Positions 22,406 through 31,476 of a stretch of DNA of 64,000 nt are shown here, piece by piece. The translations under genes and the position numbers were made by a program. Below the pieces are notes generated by a model. It made no database searches. It was given only the letters and a program-made list of their open reading frames with translations, and was not told where the DNA came from. Positions within the stretch are counted from its first letter, which is position 1. Each line of letters opens with the position of its first letter. Source of the stretch: Exiguobacterium sp. s122 (GTDB lineage: Bacteria > Bacillota > Bacilli > Exiguobacteriales > Exiguobacteriaceae); contig NZ_JACSMD010000001.1 of assembly GCF_018618475.1 (NCBI RefSeq), forward strand, positions 248,001-312,000, given 5' to 3'.

Positions 22406-22437
22406 AACGGATGATTCTTTGAAATTCATCCGTTTTT
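22406..22437 (+). terminator. Terminator after the lipoprotein gene
   Basis: AACGGATGA (22406-22414) pairs with TCATCCGTT (22426-22434), then Ts. Confidence 0.85.
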
Positions 22438-22497
22438 GTATGCAGTTTTTTCTTCTTGAATCCGATACTAAAAGTAAGGATAGAGGAGGGGAAACGG

Positions 22498-24237
22498 ATG
22501 AAACGAAAGAAAACCCAGTCACTGCAAACCCGGATTTTATTGGCGATGCTCGCGTTCGTGACGCTACTCGTCATCATATTCGGTGTAGTTCAAGTGATCA
22601 GTACGAAACAAACCGTGCTCAGCTCGATGCAAGCCATCTTACTTGAGGACGGGAAGCGCATAAGTGAAGCGATAGATGCAGACGCCTATGCATCGTTTAT
22701 GCAGAATCCGACGCCAGGAGAGACGTTCGAGCAGTTTCGGGAACAGCTCGACACGTACCGTAAGCAAATCGGAGCGATGTACGTCTATACACTCGCCGTG
22801 GACGGCAACGAGCTTCAAATCATCGTCGATGGCATGAGCGCGGAAGACGCGGTCGCAATCGGCACGCCGACGACGGCGACAACAGTGGAAGATGCGCGCC
22901 CGGCTTTTACTGGTGGACAGGTGACGACCCCGATCGTGGAAGATCCGGAGTATGGGGATTACATGACCGTCCTCGTTCCAATAAAACGAGGAAATGAGGT
23001 CATTGGCGTCCTTGGGATTGACAAAGGTGCACAAGACGTCGCGTCGGTGACGAACGACGTGTTGCGTAATAGTTTGCCGCCAGTGTTGATTGGGCTCGTC
23101 ATCCTGCTCGTGTTGGCGTCTGTTGTCATCTGGCGTTATCTCGGGTGGAAATTGCGTCCGCTACGCGACCTCGAACACGTCGCGACACTCGTGGCCGCTG
23201 GCGACTTGGCATCAGCGAACGAGGCGATGGCGCGAATTCAGCTCCGGTCAAACGATGAGATCAAGCGGCTTACTGCATCGATGGACCAGATGACGAAGAT
23301 GCTCCGCGATTTGATTGCGGGGTTACAGGCGTCTGCTCAAACGGTTCGTGAGGAGAGCGGGAACGTGACGTCCATCTCGGAAGAAGTGAACGATGCGTCA
23401 CGACAAATTGCGCATACGATGGAAGCCATTGCAGGTGGTGTCGAGCAGCAAAGCGTGCTGACGATGAGGTTGTATGACCATATGAACGAGTTCTCAGATC
23501 TTGTCGAGCGAACGACGGAAGACGGGGCCGAAGTGCGTGCACAGGCAAAAGACGTCAATCATGCCACGACGAAAGGTCTTCACCTTATGGAGGACGCCGT
23601 CCATCAGATGACGGCTATCCATGGCCACGTCCAGACGTCGCAACATCAAGTGAAAGACTTTGAACGTCAAGCCGACGACGTGACGACGCTCGTCACCGTC
23701 ATTCGACAAATCTCGGAACAGACGAACTTGCTCGCCTTGAACGCGGCCATCGAGGCGGCGCGGGCTGGGGAACACGGGAAAGGATTTGCCGTCGTCGCCT
23801 CCGAGATACGGAACTTATCGACGAGCGTTGCAAAATCAGTCAGCGAAATCTCGGAGATCGTCGGAAGCGTTAAACAAAATTCGATTGCGCTCGGGGAGAC
23901 ATTTACGGTCAGTCTGCGCGCCGCGGAAGATGGGAAGCGGACGCTCGAGTCAACGAAACAGGCATTTCATGAGATTGAACGGAGTGTCCTAGAGATGCAA
24001 CGGTTGACAGACTCCATGCAAGCCCAGCTCGTCCAGGTGAAGACAAATCAGATCGACATCAAACAAGGTCTCTCGGACATCGCTTCAATCTCGGAAGAAA
24101 GCACAGCCGGCAACGAAGAAGTCGCGGCATCGACGGAACAAATGGCGGCGACGAGCGAGACGATGAATCGCCTCGTCAAAGGGTTGGCACATACGGCTTC
24201 AGACATGCAGCAGATGAGCCGTCAGTTCAAGTTGTAA
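22498..24237 (+). CDS. Methyl-accepting chemotaxis protein
   Basis: A 579-residue transmembrane chemoreceptor. It has TM1 at about 10-32, an extracellular sensor (about 33-195), TM2 (about 197-218), HAMP (about 219-275) and a long signalling coiled coil with the conserved tip [20 protein letters not shown]. The ATG at 22498 follows GAGGAGGGG; an in-frame ATG at 22456 gives an unlikely charged extension. A sigma-D-like -10 core, CCGATA, lies at 22462-22467, fitting a motility gene, though no clear TAAA is 15 bases upstream. The ligand is unknown. Confidence 0.92.
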   Translation: MKRKKTQSLQTRILLAMLAFVTLLVIIFGVVQVISTKQTVLSSMQAILLEDGKRISEAIDADAYASFMQNPTPGETFEQFREQLDTYRKQIGAMYVYTLAVDGNELQIIVDGMSAEDAVAIGTPTTATTVEDARPAFTGGQVTTPIVEDPEYGDYMTVLVPIKRGNEVIGVLGIDKGAQDVASVTNDVLRNSLPPVLIGLVILLVLASVVIWRYLGWKLRPLRDLEHVATLVAAGDLASANEAMARIQLRSNDEIKRLTASMDQMTKMLRDLIAGLQASAQTVREESGNVTSISEEVNDASRQIAHTMEAIAGGVEQQSVLTMRLYDHMNEFSDLVERTTEDGAEVRAQAKDVNHATTKGLHLMEDAVHQMTAIHGHVQTSQHQVKDFERQADDVTTLVTVIRQISEQTNLLALNAAIEAARAGEHGKGFAVVASEIRNLSTSVAKSVSEISEIVGSVKQNSIALGETFTVSLRAAEDGKRTLESTKQAFHEIERSVLEMQRLTDSMQAQLVQVKTNQIDIKQGLSDIASISEESTAGNEEVAASTEQMAATSETMNRLVKGLAHTASDMQQMSRQFKL

Positions 24238-24256
24238 ACAGGTTCATCTCAGACAG

Positions 24257-24294
24257 ACCTCCCACGTGTCCGCTATAATGGGCGCAAGGGAGGT
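24257..24294 (+). promoter_or_regulatory. Promoter and hairpin before the C45 hydrolase
   Basis: ACCTCCC (24257-24263) can pair with GGGAGGT (24288-24294), with Ts behind: a terminator for the chemoreceptor gene. The loop holds TATAAT (24274-24279), a -10 for the next gene, and the 3' arm doubles as that gene's ribosome site. Transcripts starting near 24286 would lack the 5' arm and stay translatable; read-through transcripts would mask the site. Confidence 0.5.
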
Positions 24295-24300
24295 TTTTGC

Positions 24301-25350
24301 ATGCAACACGTCTCAAGTGAACTGACACAATTTCGCGGCAGTCACTATGACTTTGGCCGCTTTCAAGGGAATTATATTAAACGAAGCAAACTGCTCGAGA
24401 ATCGCACCGACCAATGGAAACTGCGGGTCCCGCGCTTTGAGATTGACGAGCGTGAGGCGAAACAGGCGTTCGACCGGTTCGCGCCGAAAATTTGGGAAGA
24501 ACTGCTCGGGCTCCAAGACGAGCTCGAACTGTCGCTCGCCGATACGCTTTTACATTTTGGTCACTTCCGGGTGAATAACCCGGTCAGCGGCTGTTCCATC
24601 CTAACGGGGGACAATTTCCTCGTCCGCAATTACGATTACCATCCGATGACGTATGATGGACGATACAACGTGTTTCAACCGGATGAAGGATATGCGGTCA
24701 TCGGTCCTGTCTCGCGTGTCACGGGCCGGATGGACGGGATGAACGAAAAAGGGCTCGCGATGGGCTATAACTTCATCAATCGTCGACGCCCCGGGGACGG
24801 CTTTGTCTGTCAGATGATTGGGCGGATGATTCTTGAGACGTGCGCGACGGTCGAAGAGGCGGTCGACTTATTAAAAGAGATTCCACATCGTGGCTCGTTC
24901 ACGTACGTTGTCCATGATAAGTCATCGAAGACGCGCGTCGTCGAGGCGACGCCACGTGACATCCAAGTCCGTGAGTCGAACATCTGCACGAACCATTTTG
25001 AACTGTTGCAACACGAGAATCGCTACCATCTCGATGATTCGACGCGCCGCATGATGGAAATCAAGATGTATCAACATATCGTCCAAGACGCGGAGAGTGC
25101 GTTCCGACTCATGAACGATTCCGACAAAGGCGTGTTCTCGGAACTGTATAAGAGCTGGGCCGGTACGATCCATACGGCTGCTTATTTCCCGGAGACGCTT
25201 GAGACGTGGTTCGCCCTAGGTGGTGACCGTGACCCTGTCGTCTTCGATTTCCAAGCGTGGCTCGATGGTGAGGACTTCGACCTTCACGCCCTCGACGGCG
25301 AGATTGCGACCGATATCGAGTTCGCCAACACGGTCCAATTGTGGCGCTGA
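24301..25350 (+). CDS. C45-family autoproteolytic acyltransferase/hydrolase
   Basis: A 349-residue Ntn-type linear amide hydrolase, related to acyl-CoA:6-aminopenicillanate acyltransferase and similar peptidase C45 proteins. The nucleophile would be C98 in NPVSGCSIL, exposed by cleavage between G97 and C98. The following NFLVRNYDY and GRMDGMNEKGLAMGYNF segments match the family's substrate-pocket strands. The substrate is unknown; a penicillin-related role is not implied. No signal peptide is present, so it acts in the cytoplasm. Confidence 0.8.
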   Translation: MQHVSSELTQFRGSHYDFGRFQGNYIKRSKLLENRTDQWKLRVPRFEIDEREAKQAFDRFAPKIWEELLGLQDELELSLADTLLHFGHFRVNNPVSGCSILTGDNFLVRNYDYHPMTYDGRYNVFQPDEGYAVIGPVSRVTGRMDGMNEKGLAMGYNFINRRRPGDGFVCQMIGRMILETCATVEEAVDLLKEIPHRGSFTYVVHDKSSKTRVVEATPRDIQVRESNICTNHFELLQHENRYHLDDSTRRMMEIKMYQHIVQDAESAFRLMNDSDKGVFSELYKSWAGTIHTAAYFPETLETWFALGGDRDPVVFDFQAWLDGEDFDLHALDGEIATDIEFANTVQLWR

Positions 25351-25369
25351 CTTCGGTCAGTGCCTTTTT
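25343..25369 (+). terminator. Terminator after the C45 hydrolase
   Basis: GGCGCTGAC (25343-25351) pairs with GTCAGTGCC (25356-25364) around a TTCG loop, with one wobble, then five Ts. It overlaps the stop codon. Confidence 0.85.
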
Positions 25370-25408
25370 AATCAAAATAGGGAATAAAGAGGACAGGAGG
25401 GATTTTGC

Positions 25409-25687
25409 ATGAAACGAATTGGAGTAGTGGCCATCATCTTAACTATGAGTATCGTGCTCGGCGGGTGCGTGCCGGGTGACGGGACGTACACGACCGACCC
25501 GGCTGGTTTCTTTTGGGGGATTTGGCACGGCTGGATTGCACCCATTTCCTTGATTCTCGGGCTGTTCAATGATACGTATCGCGTCTACGAGGTGAACAAC
25601 ACGGGTTGGTTTTATGACTTAGGTTTTTATATCGCCATCATTAGCGGGTTTGGCGGTGTGGCAGTGACGCGGAAGAGTCGGGGCTGA
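25409..25687 (+). CDS. Small lipoprotein with membrane helices
   Basis: A 92-residue protein. The N-terminal signal ends in VLGGC (C20 lipidated), followed by GFFWGIWHGWIAPISLILGLF, a helix-like stretch, and a second hydrophobic stretch (about 68-82). The tryptophan-rich WGIWHGW segment recurs in uncharacterised Firmicutes membrane proteins. GACAGGAGG precedes the ATG. Function unknown. Confidence 0.7.
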   Translation: MKRIGVVAIILTMSIVLGGCVPGDGTYTTDPAGFFWGIWHGWIAPISLILGLFNDTYRVYEVNNTGWFYDLGFYIAIISGFGGVAVTRKSRG

Positions 25688-25689
25688 CG

Positions 25690-26316
25690 TTAGACGGCCT
25701 TTCGTCCGGACACCGCAACCGTATGATAATCGCGCGAATCGGGCCCTCGCGTTTCGATGACGTCAATCAGACCGAGCGAGGAAGCGGCCGGGATGAACTG
25801 TTCTCGAACGATAGACACGATACCGTCCCACGTGATGTCACCTTTCCCGTCACAATACGTAATAACGAACGAGCCACCCGGTACAAGGACGCGCTCGATT
25901 TCGGCAAGCACGGCGTTCACGTCTTCCCAAAAATAGAGCGTGTGGATGCTAAAGACACGGTCGAACTGTGCGTCCGGGAACGGGAGCCTCCTAAGGTCGG
26001 CTTCGACGATTTCAGCGCGACCGGTTTGCACCGCTGCCCGATTCCGTTTCAATGCCGAGCGGACGACGGTCTTAGAGCGATCGAGCCCGGTCACGTGGAC
26101 GGAATCAACGCGATGAAGCATCTGCGCAATGGCGTCACCGGCCCCGCAACCGAGGTCGAGGACGCGGGCATTGGATTGAATCCAAAGTTGGTCAATCGTC
26201 CAATCGACTTCGACTCGATGTTGGCGGACCATTTTCTCGCCGATATACGTGCCGACGATGCCGCGTGGGTTCTCGTAGTGACTGTCAATCCAGTTTTTCA
26301 GGCGTGCGAAGCGCAT
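25690..26316 (-). CDS. Class I SAM-dependent methyltransferase
   Basis: A 208-residue enzyme with the SAM-binding motif VLDLGCGAGDA (about 52-62), motif II acidic residue in VTGLDRSK, and the post-motif segments VEADLRRLPFPDAQFDRVFS and EIERVLVPGGSFVITY of the methyltransferase 11/25 group. The substrate cannot be named. It converges with the lipoprotein gene, two bases away, and diverges from the photolyase gene with 74 bases between them. Confidence 0.85.
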   Translation of the reverse strand: MRFARLKNWIDSHYENPRGIVGTYIGEKMVRQHRVEVDWTIDQLWIQSNARVLDLGCGAGDAIAQMLHRVDSVHVTGLDRSKTVVRSALKRNRAAVQTGRAEIVEADLRRLPFPDAQFDRVFSIHTLYFWEDVNAVLAEIERVLVPGGSFVITYCDGKGDITWDGIVSIVREQFIPAASSLGLIDVIETRGPDSRDYHTVAVSGRKAV

Positions 26317-26390
26317 CGAACCATTCCTTTCCGAATCGAGTAGATGTAGATTGAGTGTAGCATAACCATTTGAATAGAGGAGTTGAATCG

Positions 26391-27878
26391 ATGCGTTCCT
26401 TTTGGATATTCGGTAACCAGCTATCCCACGAGCTCGAGATGCTCGACCATGTGGCAGATGACGATGTCATCGTCATGATTGAGGCGACATCACGAGCGAT
26501 GTGGCGGACGTACCATAAACAAAAGCTCGTCCTCGTTTTCTCGGCGATGCGTCACTTCGCTGACGAGTTACGCGATAAAGGCTTCACCGTCGACTATCAT
26601 GAGGCCGACTCGTTCCAGGACGCATGGGATGACCACTTCAAACGATACGAACCGGAAGAAATCCATCACACTGCCGTCACCGACGTCGCCATGGAGAAGA
26701 AGTTAAAGCAGTTTGGGAAGAAACATACACTCGTCGAGCATACGGACGTTCCGCTCTTCTATTTGACGAAAGAGGAATCCACTGACACGCTCGGAAGCGA
26801 GCCGTGGCGGATGGACCGTTTTTACCGCCAGATGCGCAAGCGCTTTGACGTGTTGCTTGAAGATGGAAAGCCGCGCGGTGGCAAATGGTCGTTTGACGCC
26901 GATAACCGGAAGCCGCCGAAAGCCGGGCTGACGTTCCCCGCTCCGGTTCACTTCCGCCCGGACGCCGTCACGAAAGACGTGATCAAAAAAGTCGAGCGCG
27001 ATTTTCAAGACAATCCGGGGGACATCACGCCATTCGTCTGGCCGGTGACGCGCAGTGAGGCGCGACGTGCGTTAAAGCGTTTCATCGAGGAACGTCTCGA
27101 GACGTTCGGTCCGTATCAGGACGCGATGCTGTCAGACAATCAAGAGATGTCGCATAGTCTGTTATCGGCGGCAATCAATATCGGACTCCTAACACCGCAG
27201 GAAGTCGTCGATGCGGCGTGCGCGACCGATGCGCCGCTCGCTTCAATTGAAGGGTTCGTCCGACAAATTCTTGGCTGGCGGGAATACATGCGTGCCGTAT
27301 ACGTGGCCTCGATGCCCGGCTACGAGTCGGTGAACACATTCAAACACGAGCGCGACTTGCCCGACTATTTTTGGGATGCGAAGACAGACATGCACTGCGT
27401 TCATCAAAGTGTGAAACCGGTCATTGAGCGGGCACATAACCACCATATCCAGCGCCTCATGGTACTCGGTAACTTTGCAACGCTGTTCGAGGTTTCACCG
27501 CAACAGACGAGTGATTGGTTCAACGAATTGTATATCGACGCTTATGATTGGGTCGTCTTGCCGAACGTGCTCGGGATGGCGCTCCATGCGGACGGCGGTA
27601 AGCTTGCGACGAAACCGTATATCGCCTCCGGCAAGTATATCGACCGGATGAGTGACTACTGTAAAGGCTGCAAGTACAACCCGAAACATACGACCGAGGA
27701 AGACGCGTGCCCGTTCAACGCTCTCTATTGGTACTTCATCGACAAGCATCAAGAAAGATTCAAAGACAATCAGCGGATGAAGATGATGCTCCGGAACTGG
27801 CAAGGCCGTGATGACGACGTCAAAGCGGACATCTTGGCGAAGGCGAGACAGACGCTCGACGGAATCGACTCCTTGTGA
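26391..27878 (+). CDS. phrB: Iron-sulfur (6-4) photolyase (FeS-BCP family)
   Basis: Light-driven repair of pyrimidine (6-4) photoproducts with FAD, 495 residues, close to the 507 of Agrobacterium PhrB. Four cysteines C336, C424, C427 and C440 show the spacing 88-3-13 that ligates the [4Fe-4S] cluster in that enzyme. The FAD-domain stretch RQILGWREYMRAVY and the PNVLGMALHADGG segment are present. The ATG at 26391 has GAGGAG at a good distance; an upstream ATG at 26370 precedes it. Repair activity is inferred from the family. Confidence 0.9.
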   Translation: MRSFWIFGNQLSHELEMLDHVADDDVIVMIEATSRAMWRTYHKQKLVLVFSAMRHFADELRDKGFTVDYHEADSFQDAWDDHFKRYEPEEIHHTAVTDVAMEKKLKQFGKKHTLVEHTDVPLFYLTKEESTDTLGSEPWRMDRFYRQMRKRFDVLLEDGKPRGGKWSFDADNRKPPKAGLTFPAPVHFRPDAVTKDVIKKVERDFQDNPGDITPFVWPVTRSEARRALKRFIEERLETFGPYQDAMLSDNQEMSHSLLSAAINIGLLTPQEVVDAACATDAPLASIEGFVRQILGWREYMRAVYVASMPGYESVNTFKHERDLPDYFWDAKTDMHCVHQSVKPVIERAHNHHIQRLMVLGNFATLFEVSPQQTSDWFNELYIDAYDWVVLPNVLGMALHADGGKLATKPYIASGKYIDRMSDYCKGCKYNPKHTTEEDACPFNALYWYFIDKHQERFKDNQRMKMMLRNWQGRDDDVKADILAKARQTLDGIDSL

Positions 27879-27889
27879 GTCGATTTTTT
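27863..27889 (+). terminator. Terminator after the photolyase gene
   Basis: AATCGACTC (27863-27871) pairs with GAGTCGATT (27877-27885), loop CTTGT, then Ts. The 5' arm lies in the coding end. Confidence 0.93.
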
Positions 27890-27908
27890 ACGTACACTTC
27901 ATAAACTT

Positions 27909-27937
27909 TTGCACATGCTTCACAGGAGATTTACATT
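27909..27937 (+). promoter_or_regulatory. Promoter of the glpP-ugp operon
   Basis: TTGCAC (27909-27914) and TACATT (27932-27937) are 17 bases apart. Transcription would start near 27944, leaving a leader of about 134 bases that contains the terminator below. Confidence 0.5.
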
Positions 27938-28005
27938 CGTCCGTTACGATAGGACTTGTGAGACCCCTCATGCCAAGTGAATAGCAATCGGTAGAACATT
28001 CGAGA

Positions 28006-28058
28006 GACCAACAGAAGCCCGTACGTCATTGACGTCTAGTTTCTGTTGGTCCTTTTTT
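28006..28058 (+). terminator. Leader terminator, likely target of GlpP antitermination
   Basis: GACCAACAGAA (28006-28016) pairs with TTCTGTTGGTC (28041-28051). Inside, ACGTC (28023-28027) pairs with GACGT (28031-28035). A run of six Ts (28053-28058) follows. It ends 20 bases before the glpP start and after the operon's own promoter, so it acts as an attenuator and not as the end of the photolyase gene, which has its own terminator. Confidence 0.85.
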
Positions 28059-28077
28059 CTAGGAAAGGGTGAGTCAA

Positions 28078-28665
28078 GTGAATGAAACACTTCGCACAAT
28101 CGGCCAGGAGAAGATGATCGCCTCCATCAAGTCGCCGAAACAATTCGAGACGTTCCTTCAGTCGGACGTCACGACGACGTTCCTCATGATGGGCACACTC
28201 AGCACACTCGACCGGTACGTGTCACACCTGAAACGGGAGAACAAGATCGTCTTCTTGCACGCCGAGCGCATCAACGGCATCAGCCTTGACCGGGATGGTA
28301 TCGACTATTTGGCAAAGCGAGTTGGCGCGGACGGTGTCGTCACGACGAAGGCATCGGTCATCCAGCACGCAAAACGCGCGGGACTCATGACCGTGCAACG
28401 CCTCTTTCTTGTCGATTCGGACGCGATCACGTCCGGCATCAAGATGGCGAACACTCACGAACCGGACGCTCTCGAACTCATGCCAGGCCTCATCCCAAAC
28501 GTCATCGAACATGTCGCCGGAAACGTGCCATTCCCGATTGTCACGGGTGGTATGATTCGAAAACCGAGTGAGGTGCATCAGGCACTCTCGCACGGTGCGT
28601 TCGCCGTGTCGACGGGAGACGAACGGCTCTGGGCGCCGCAAGGAATGAAGGAGGACATCGTATGA
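28078..28665 (+). CDS. glpP: Glycerol-3-phosphate-responsive antiterminator GlpP
   Basis: An RNA-binding antiterminator that, with glycerol-3-phosphate bound, prevents termination in glp leaders. It has 195 residues of TIM-barrel-like fold; recognisable segments include LMMGTLSTL, VFLHAERINGIS, PDALELMPGLIPNVI and PIVTGGMIRKPSEV. The GTG at 28078 is chosen because AGGAAAGG (28061-28068) is nine bases away; a GTG at 28069 abuts it. It is the first gene of a glycerol-3-phosphate uptake operon and overlaps ugpC by four bases. It probably controls its own operon through the upstream attenuator. Confidence 0.93.
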   Translation: MNETLRTIGQEKMIASIKSPKQFETFLQSDVTTTFLMMGTLSTLDRYVSHLKRENKIVFLHAERINGISLDRDGIDYLAKRVGADGVVTTKASVIQHAKRAGLMTVQRLFLVDSDAITSGIKMANTHEPDALELMPGLIPNVIEHVAGNVPFPIVTGGMIRKPSEVHQALSHGAFAVSTGDERLWAPQGMKEDIV

Positions 28666-29753
28666 AGTCGATTCAATTGCAACACATCCAAAAGTCGTAC
28701 GGGGACACCGAAGTCATCCGTGGCATCGACGTGACAATCGAAGCAGGGGAGTTTTTCGCGCTTGTCGGACCGTCTGGCTGCGGCAAGAGCACGATGCTCC
28801 GGATGATTGCGGGGCTCGAGTCGATCACGGCGGGGACGCTTCGGATTGACGGTGTCGCCGCGAACGAACTTAAGCCGAGTGAGCGCCAACTGTCGATGGT
28901 GTTCCAAAACTATGCGCTCTATCCGCATATGTCAGTCGAGAAGAACATCACGTTCGGCCTACATACGAAAGGGCTGACGAAGCTCGAGCAACGCGAACGG
29001 TGCCATGAGGCCGCCGAGACGCTAGGCCTCACCGACTATTTGAAGCGAAAGCCACGAGAACTATCAGGCGGACAACGGCAACGGGTCGCACTAGCCCGTG
29101 CAATCGTCACCGAAGCGCCGATTTGTCTTATGGACGAGCCGCTCTCGAACCTTGACGCCAAGCTCCGGGCCAAGATGCGCTCGGAGATTCGACAGCTGCA
29201 ACGCAAATTGAACTTGACGATGATTTATGTCACGCACGACCAAGTCGAGGCGATGACGATGGCTGACCGGATGATGCTGTTGAACGAAGGGGAAGTCCAA
29301 CAAATCGGTAAGCCGCTCGACTTATACAACAAACCGGCGAACACGTTCGTCGCGTCGTTCATCGGTTCGCCACCGATGAACTTGGTGCCTGTGAAGCGAA
29401 GCGAGAAAGGCTTTGTCGCCTCGGACGGACGGCAGTTTCAGCCGAACGTGATGACGACAGTAGAGACGGCGACGCTCGGCGTCCGTCCGGAACAGATTTT
29501 GCCGGCGAACGAGGACGTCACGTTTTACGCCGAACTGAAAAACATCGAGGTGCTTGGCACGGAGACGATTCTCGCTTTTGACGTCGGCGGGGTCGAATGG
29601 CTTGCTAAATGGCCGGGCCAGTGGCCGCTCTCGATTGGAGAGAAAGTCGCCTGTTACATCGACCCGAAACAGATGTCGCTCTTTGACGCGGACGGGGAAC
29701 GAATCGAACCGCGTCATCCGAAACTGTTCGAGGCGTTGGAGGTGTTCCAATGA
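28662..29753 (+). CDS. ugpC: ABC transporter ATPase UgpC/MsmX type
   Basis: A 363-residue ATPase of the CUT1 importer family. Walker A is GPSGCGKST (about 37-45), Q-loop VFQNYALYPHM, signature LSGGQRQR, Walker B CLMDEPLSNLD, and H-loop VTHD; a C-terminal TOBE-like regulatory domain starts near 240. It energises glycerol-3-phosphate (or glycerophosphodiester) uptake with UgpA and UgpE. It is the only sugar-type ABC ATPase in the window, so it is also a candidate shared motor for the two other importers here. ATGA overlaps link it to glpP and ugpA. Confidence 0.9.
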   Translation: MKSIQLQHIQKSYGDTEVIRGIDVTIEAGEFFALVGPSGCGKSTMLRMIAGLESITAGTLRIDGVAANELKPSERQLSMVFQNYALYPHMSVEKNITFGLHTKGLTKLEQRERCHEAAETLGLTDYLKRKPRELSGGQRQRVALARAIVTEAPICLMDEPLSNLDAKLRAKMRSEIRQLQRKLNLTMIYVTHDQVEAMTMADRMMLLNEGEVQQIGKPLDLYNKPANTFVASFIGSPPMNLVPVKRSEKGFVASDGRQFQPNVMTTVETATLGVRPEQILPANEDVTFYAELKNIEVLGTETILAFDVGGVEWLAKWPGQWPLSIGEKVACYIDPKQMSLFDADGERIEPRHPKLFEALEVFQ

Positions 29754-30655
29754 CGGTCACATTGCCGAGACAACGGGTAAAGGCTCGGCTTTCGGACGCG
29801 GTGAGCGGACTGTTGTATTTGTCGCCGTCAATCGCGCTATTCGGGATTTTCCTCGTCTATCCGCTCCTCCGGACGATTTACTTGAGCTTCTTCCGGACGG
29901 ACACGCAAGGAACACCGCTCGAATTCGTCGGCCTCGGTCATTACGCTAGCCTCTTCATGAGTGCGACGTTTTGGCAAAGCGTTCAGGCGACGGTCGGGTT
30001 CGTCGCTTTGACCGTGCCGCTCACAATCCTGGTCGCGCTCGGTCTCGCCTTGCTTGCGAATGAGAAACTGCGTGGCATCGGCATCTTTCGGACGGCGTTC
30101 TCGGCGACGATGGGGATGAGTGTCGCCGCCTCGTCGGTCATTTGGATGTTCATGTATAACCCGTCGATCGGCATCTTCAACCGCTTTTTAGAAGCAATCG
30201 GGGCGAGCGGGGTGCAGTGGCTCCTCGACCCGCAATATGCGCTCCTGTCCGTGTCGCTCGCGACCGTCTGGATGAATATCGGGTTCACGTTCCTCATTCT
30301 CCTCGGGGGACTGCAAAACATCGACCGGGCGCTCTATGAGAGTGCCGACATCGCCGGGACGGGGTACTGGACCCAACTTCGGGCCATCACGATCCCGATG
30401 CTGTCGCCAACGCTCTTCTTCGTCGGCATCATCTCGCTCATCAACGCCTTTCAGACGTTCGGGCAAATCGACTTGCTGACGAAAGGCGGCCCGATGAATT
30501 CAACGAACGTCATCGTCTACGCCATCTATAAGGACGCGTTCATCAACTATAACGTCGGTGGGGCGAGCGCCCAGGCCGTGCTCTTGTTTGTGACGGTGCT
30601 CCTCTTGACGTGGCTCCAGTTCAAGCTCGTCGAAAGGAAGGTGCATTACCAATGA
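29750..30655 (+). CDS. ugpA: Glycerol-3-phosphate ABC permease UgpA
   Basis: A 301-residue CUT1 permease with six predicted helices. The EAA loop that docks on the ATPase reads YESADIAGTGYWTQLRAITIPMLSP (about residues 198-222). The gene starts inside the ugpC stop and ends inside the ugpE start, so translation is tightly coupled. Substrate assignment rests on the GlpP and phosphodiesterase neighbours. Confidence 0.88.
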   Translation: MTVTLPRQRVKARLSDAVSGLLYLSPSIALFGIFLVYPLLRTIYLSFFRTDTQGTPLEFVGLGHYASLFMSATFWQSVQATVGFVALTVPLTILVALGLALLANEKLRGIGIFRTAFSATMGMSVAASSVIWMFMYNPSIGIFNRFLEAIGASGVQWLLDPQYALLSVSLATVWMNIGFTFLILLGGLQNIDRALYESADIAGTGYWTQLRAITIPMLSPTLFFVGIISLINAFQTFGQIDLLTKGGPMNSTNVIVYAIYKDAFINYNVGGASAQAVLLFVTVLLLTWLQFKLVERKVHYQ

Positions 30656-31461
30656 CGATGCGAAACGCACTCGTATACACGCTTCTCGTTTTGAGCGCTG
30701 CGGTCATGCTGTTCCCGATTGGCTACGCGTTCTCCATCAGCCTCATGGATGGGGGTGAGGTACTGAAGGGGAACCTCATCCCAGAAGAACCGTCACTCGC
30801 AAACTACGTCGCCGCGTTCGACCGGATTCCGTTGTTGACGTATCTCGTCAACAGTCTCGTCGTCGCACTCCTCGTCATGGTCGGGCAAGTTGTCTTATCG
30901 AGTCTCGCCGCGTTCGCGTTCGTTTTCATCGACTTTAAAGGGAAAGCACTCATCTTCATGTTGTTCCTTGCGACGATGATGGTGCCATGGGAAGCGACGA
31001 TGGTACCGAACTTCTTGACCGTACAGTCGCTCGGCTGGCTCAACTCGGTGTGGGGGTTGTCGGTTCCGTTCTTCGCGCTTGCATTCGGGACGTTCCTACT
31101 TCGGCAACAGTTCAAGACGATTCCCCACGAGATGTACGAGGCGTCCCAAATCGCCGGCATCAGCCGGTTCCGTTTCTTTTGGAACGTCGTCTTACCGGTG
31201 TCGAAGACGCCGCTCGTCACGTTGTCAGTGTACAGCTTCTTGACGACATGGAATATGTACTTATGGCCGCTCCTCGTGACGAATACGGAGCAGGCGCGGA
31301 CGGTCCAAATCGGGATTAAACAAATGCAATCGAACGAGATTGCCTCAGACTGGGGCGTCGTCATGGCGGCCGTCGTCATGATCATCATCCCGACACTACT
31401 CTTACTCTTTGCAGGACAAAAGCAATTGCAAGAAGGCTTGACGCAAGGTGCTATCAAATAA
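30652..31461 (+). CDS. ugpE: Glycerol-3-phosphate ABC permease UgpE
   Basis: A 269-residue second permease with six helices and the EAA loop YEASQIAGISRFRFFWNVVLP. The ATG at 30652 overlaps the ugpA stop (ATGA); an upstream in-frame ATG at 30610 lies deep in ugpA and was discarded. It forms the channel with UgpA. Confidence 0.88.
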   Translation: MTMRNALVYTLLVLSAAVMLFPIGYAFSISLMDGGEVLKGNLIPEEPSLANYVAAFDRIPLLTYLVNSLVVALLVMVGQVVLSSLAAFAFVFIDFKGKALIFMLFLATMMVPWEATMVPNFLTVQSLGWLNSVWGLSVPFFALAFGTFLLRQQFKTIPHEMYEASQIAGISRFRFFWNVVLPVSKTPLVTLSVYSFLTTWNMYLWPLLVTNTEQARTVQIGIKQMQSNEIASDWGVVMAAVVMIIIPTLLLLFAGQKQLQEGLTQGAIK

Positions 31462-31476
31462 AAGGAGGAAGTTTAC

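Noticed and set aside
24301-25350. Penicillin acyltransferase function
   Set aside because: Only family-level similarity is visible; nothing in the neighbourhood points to beta-lactams.
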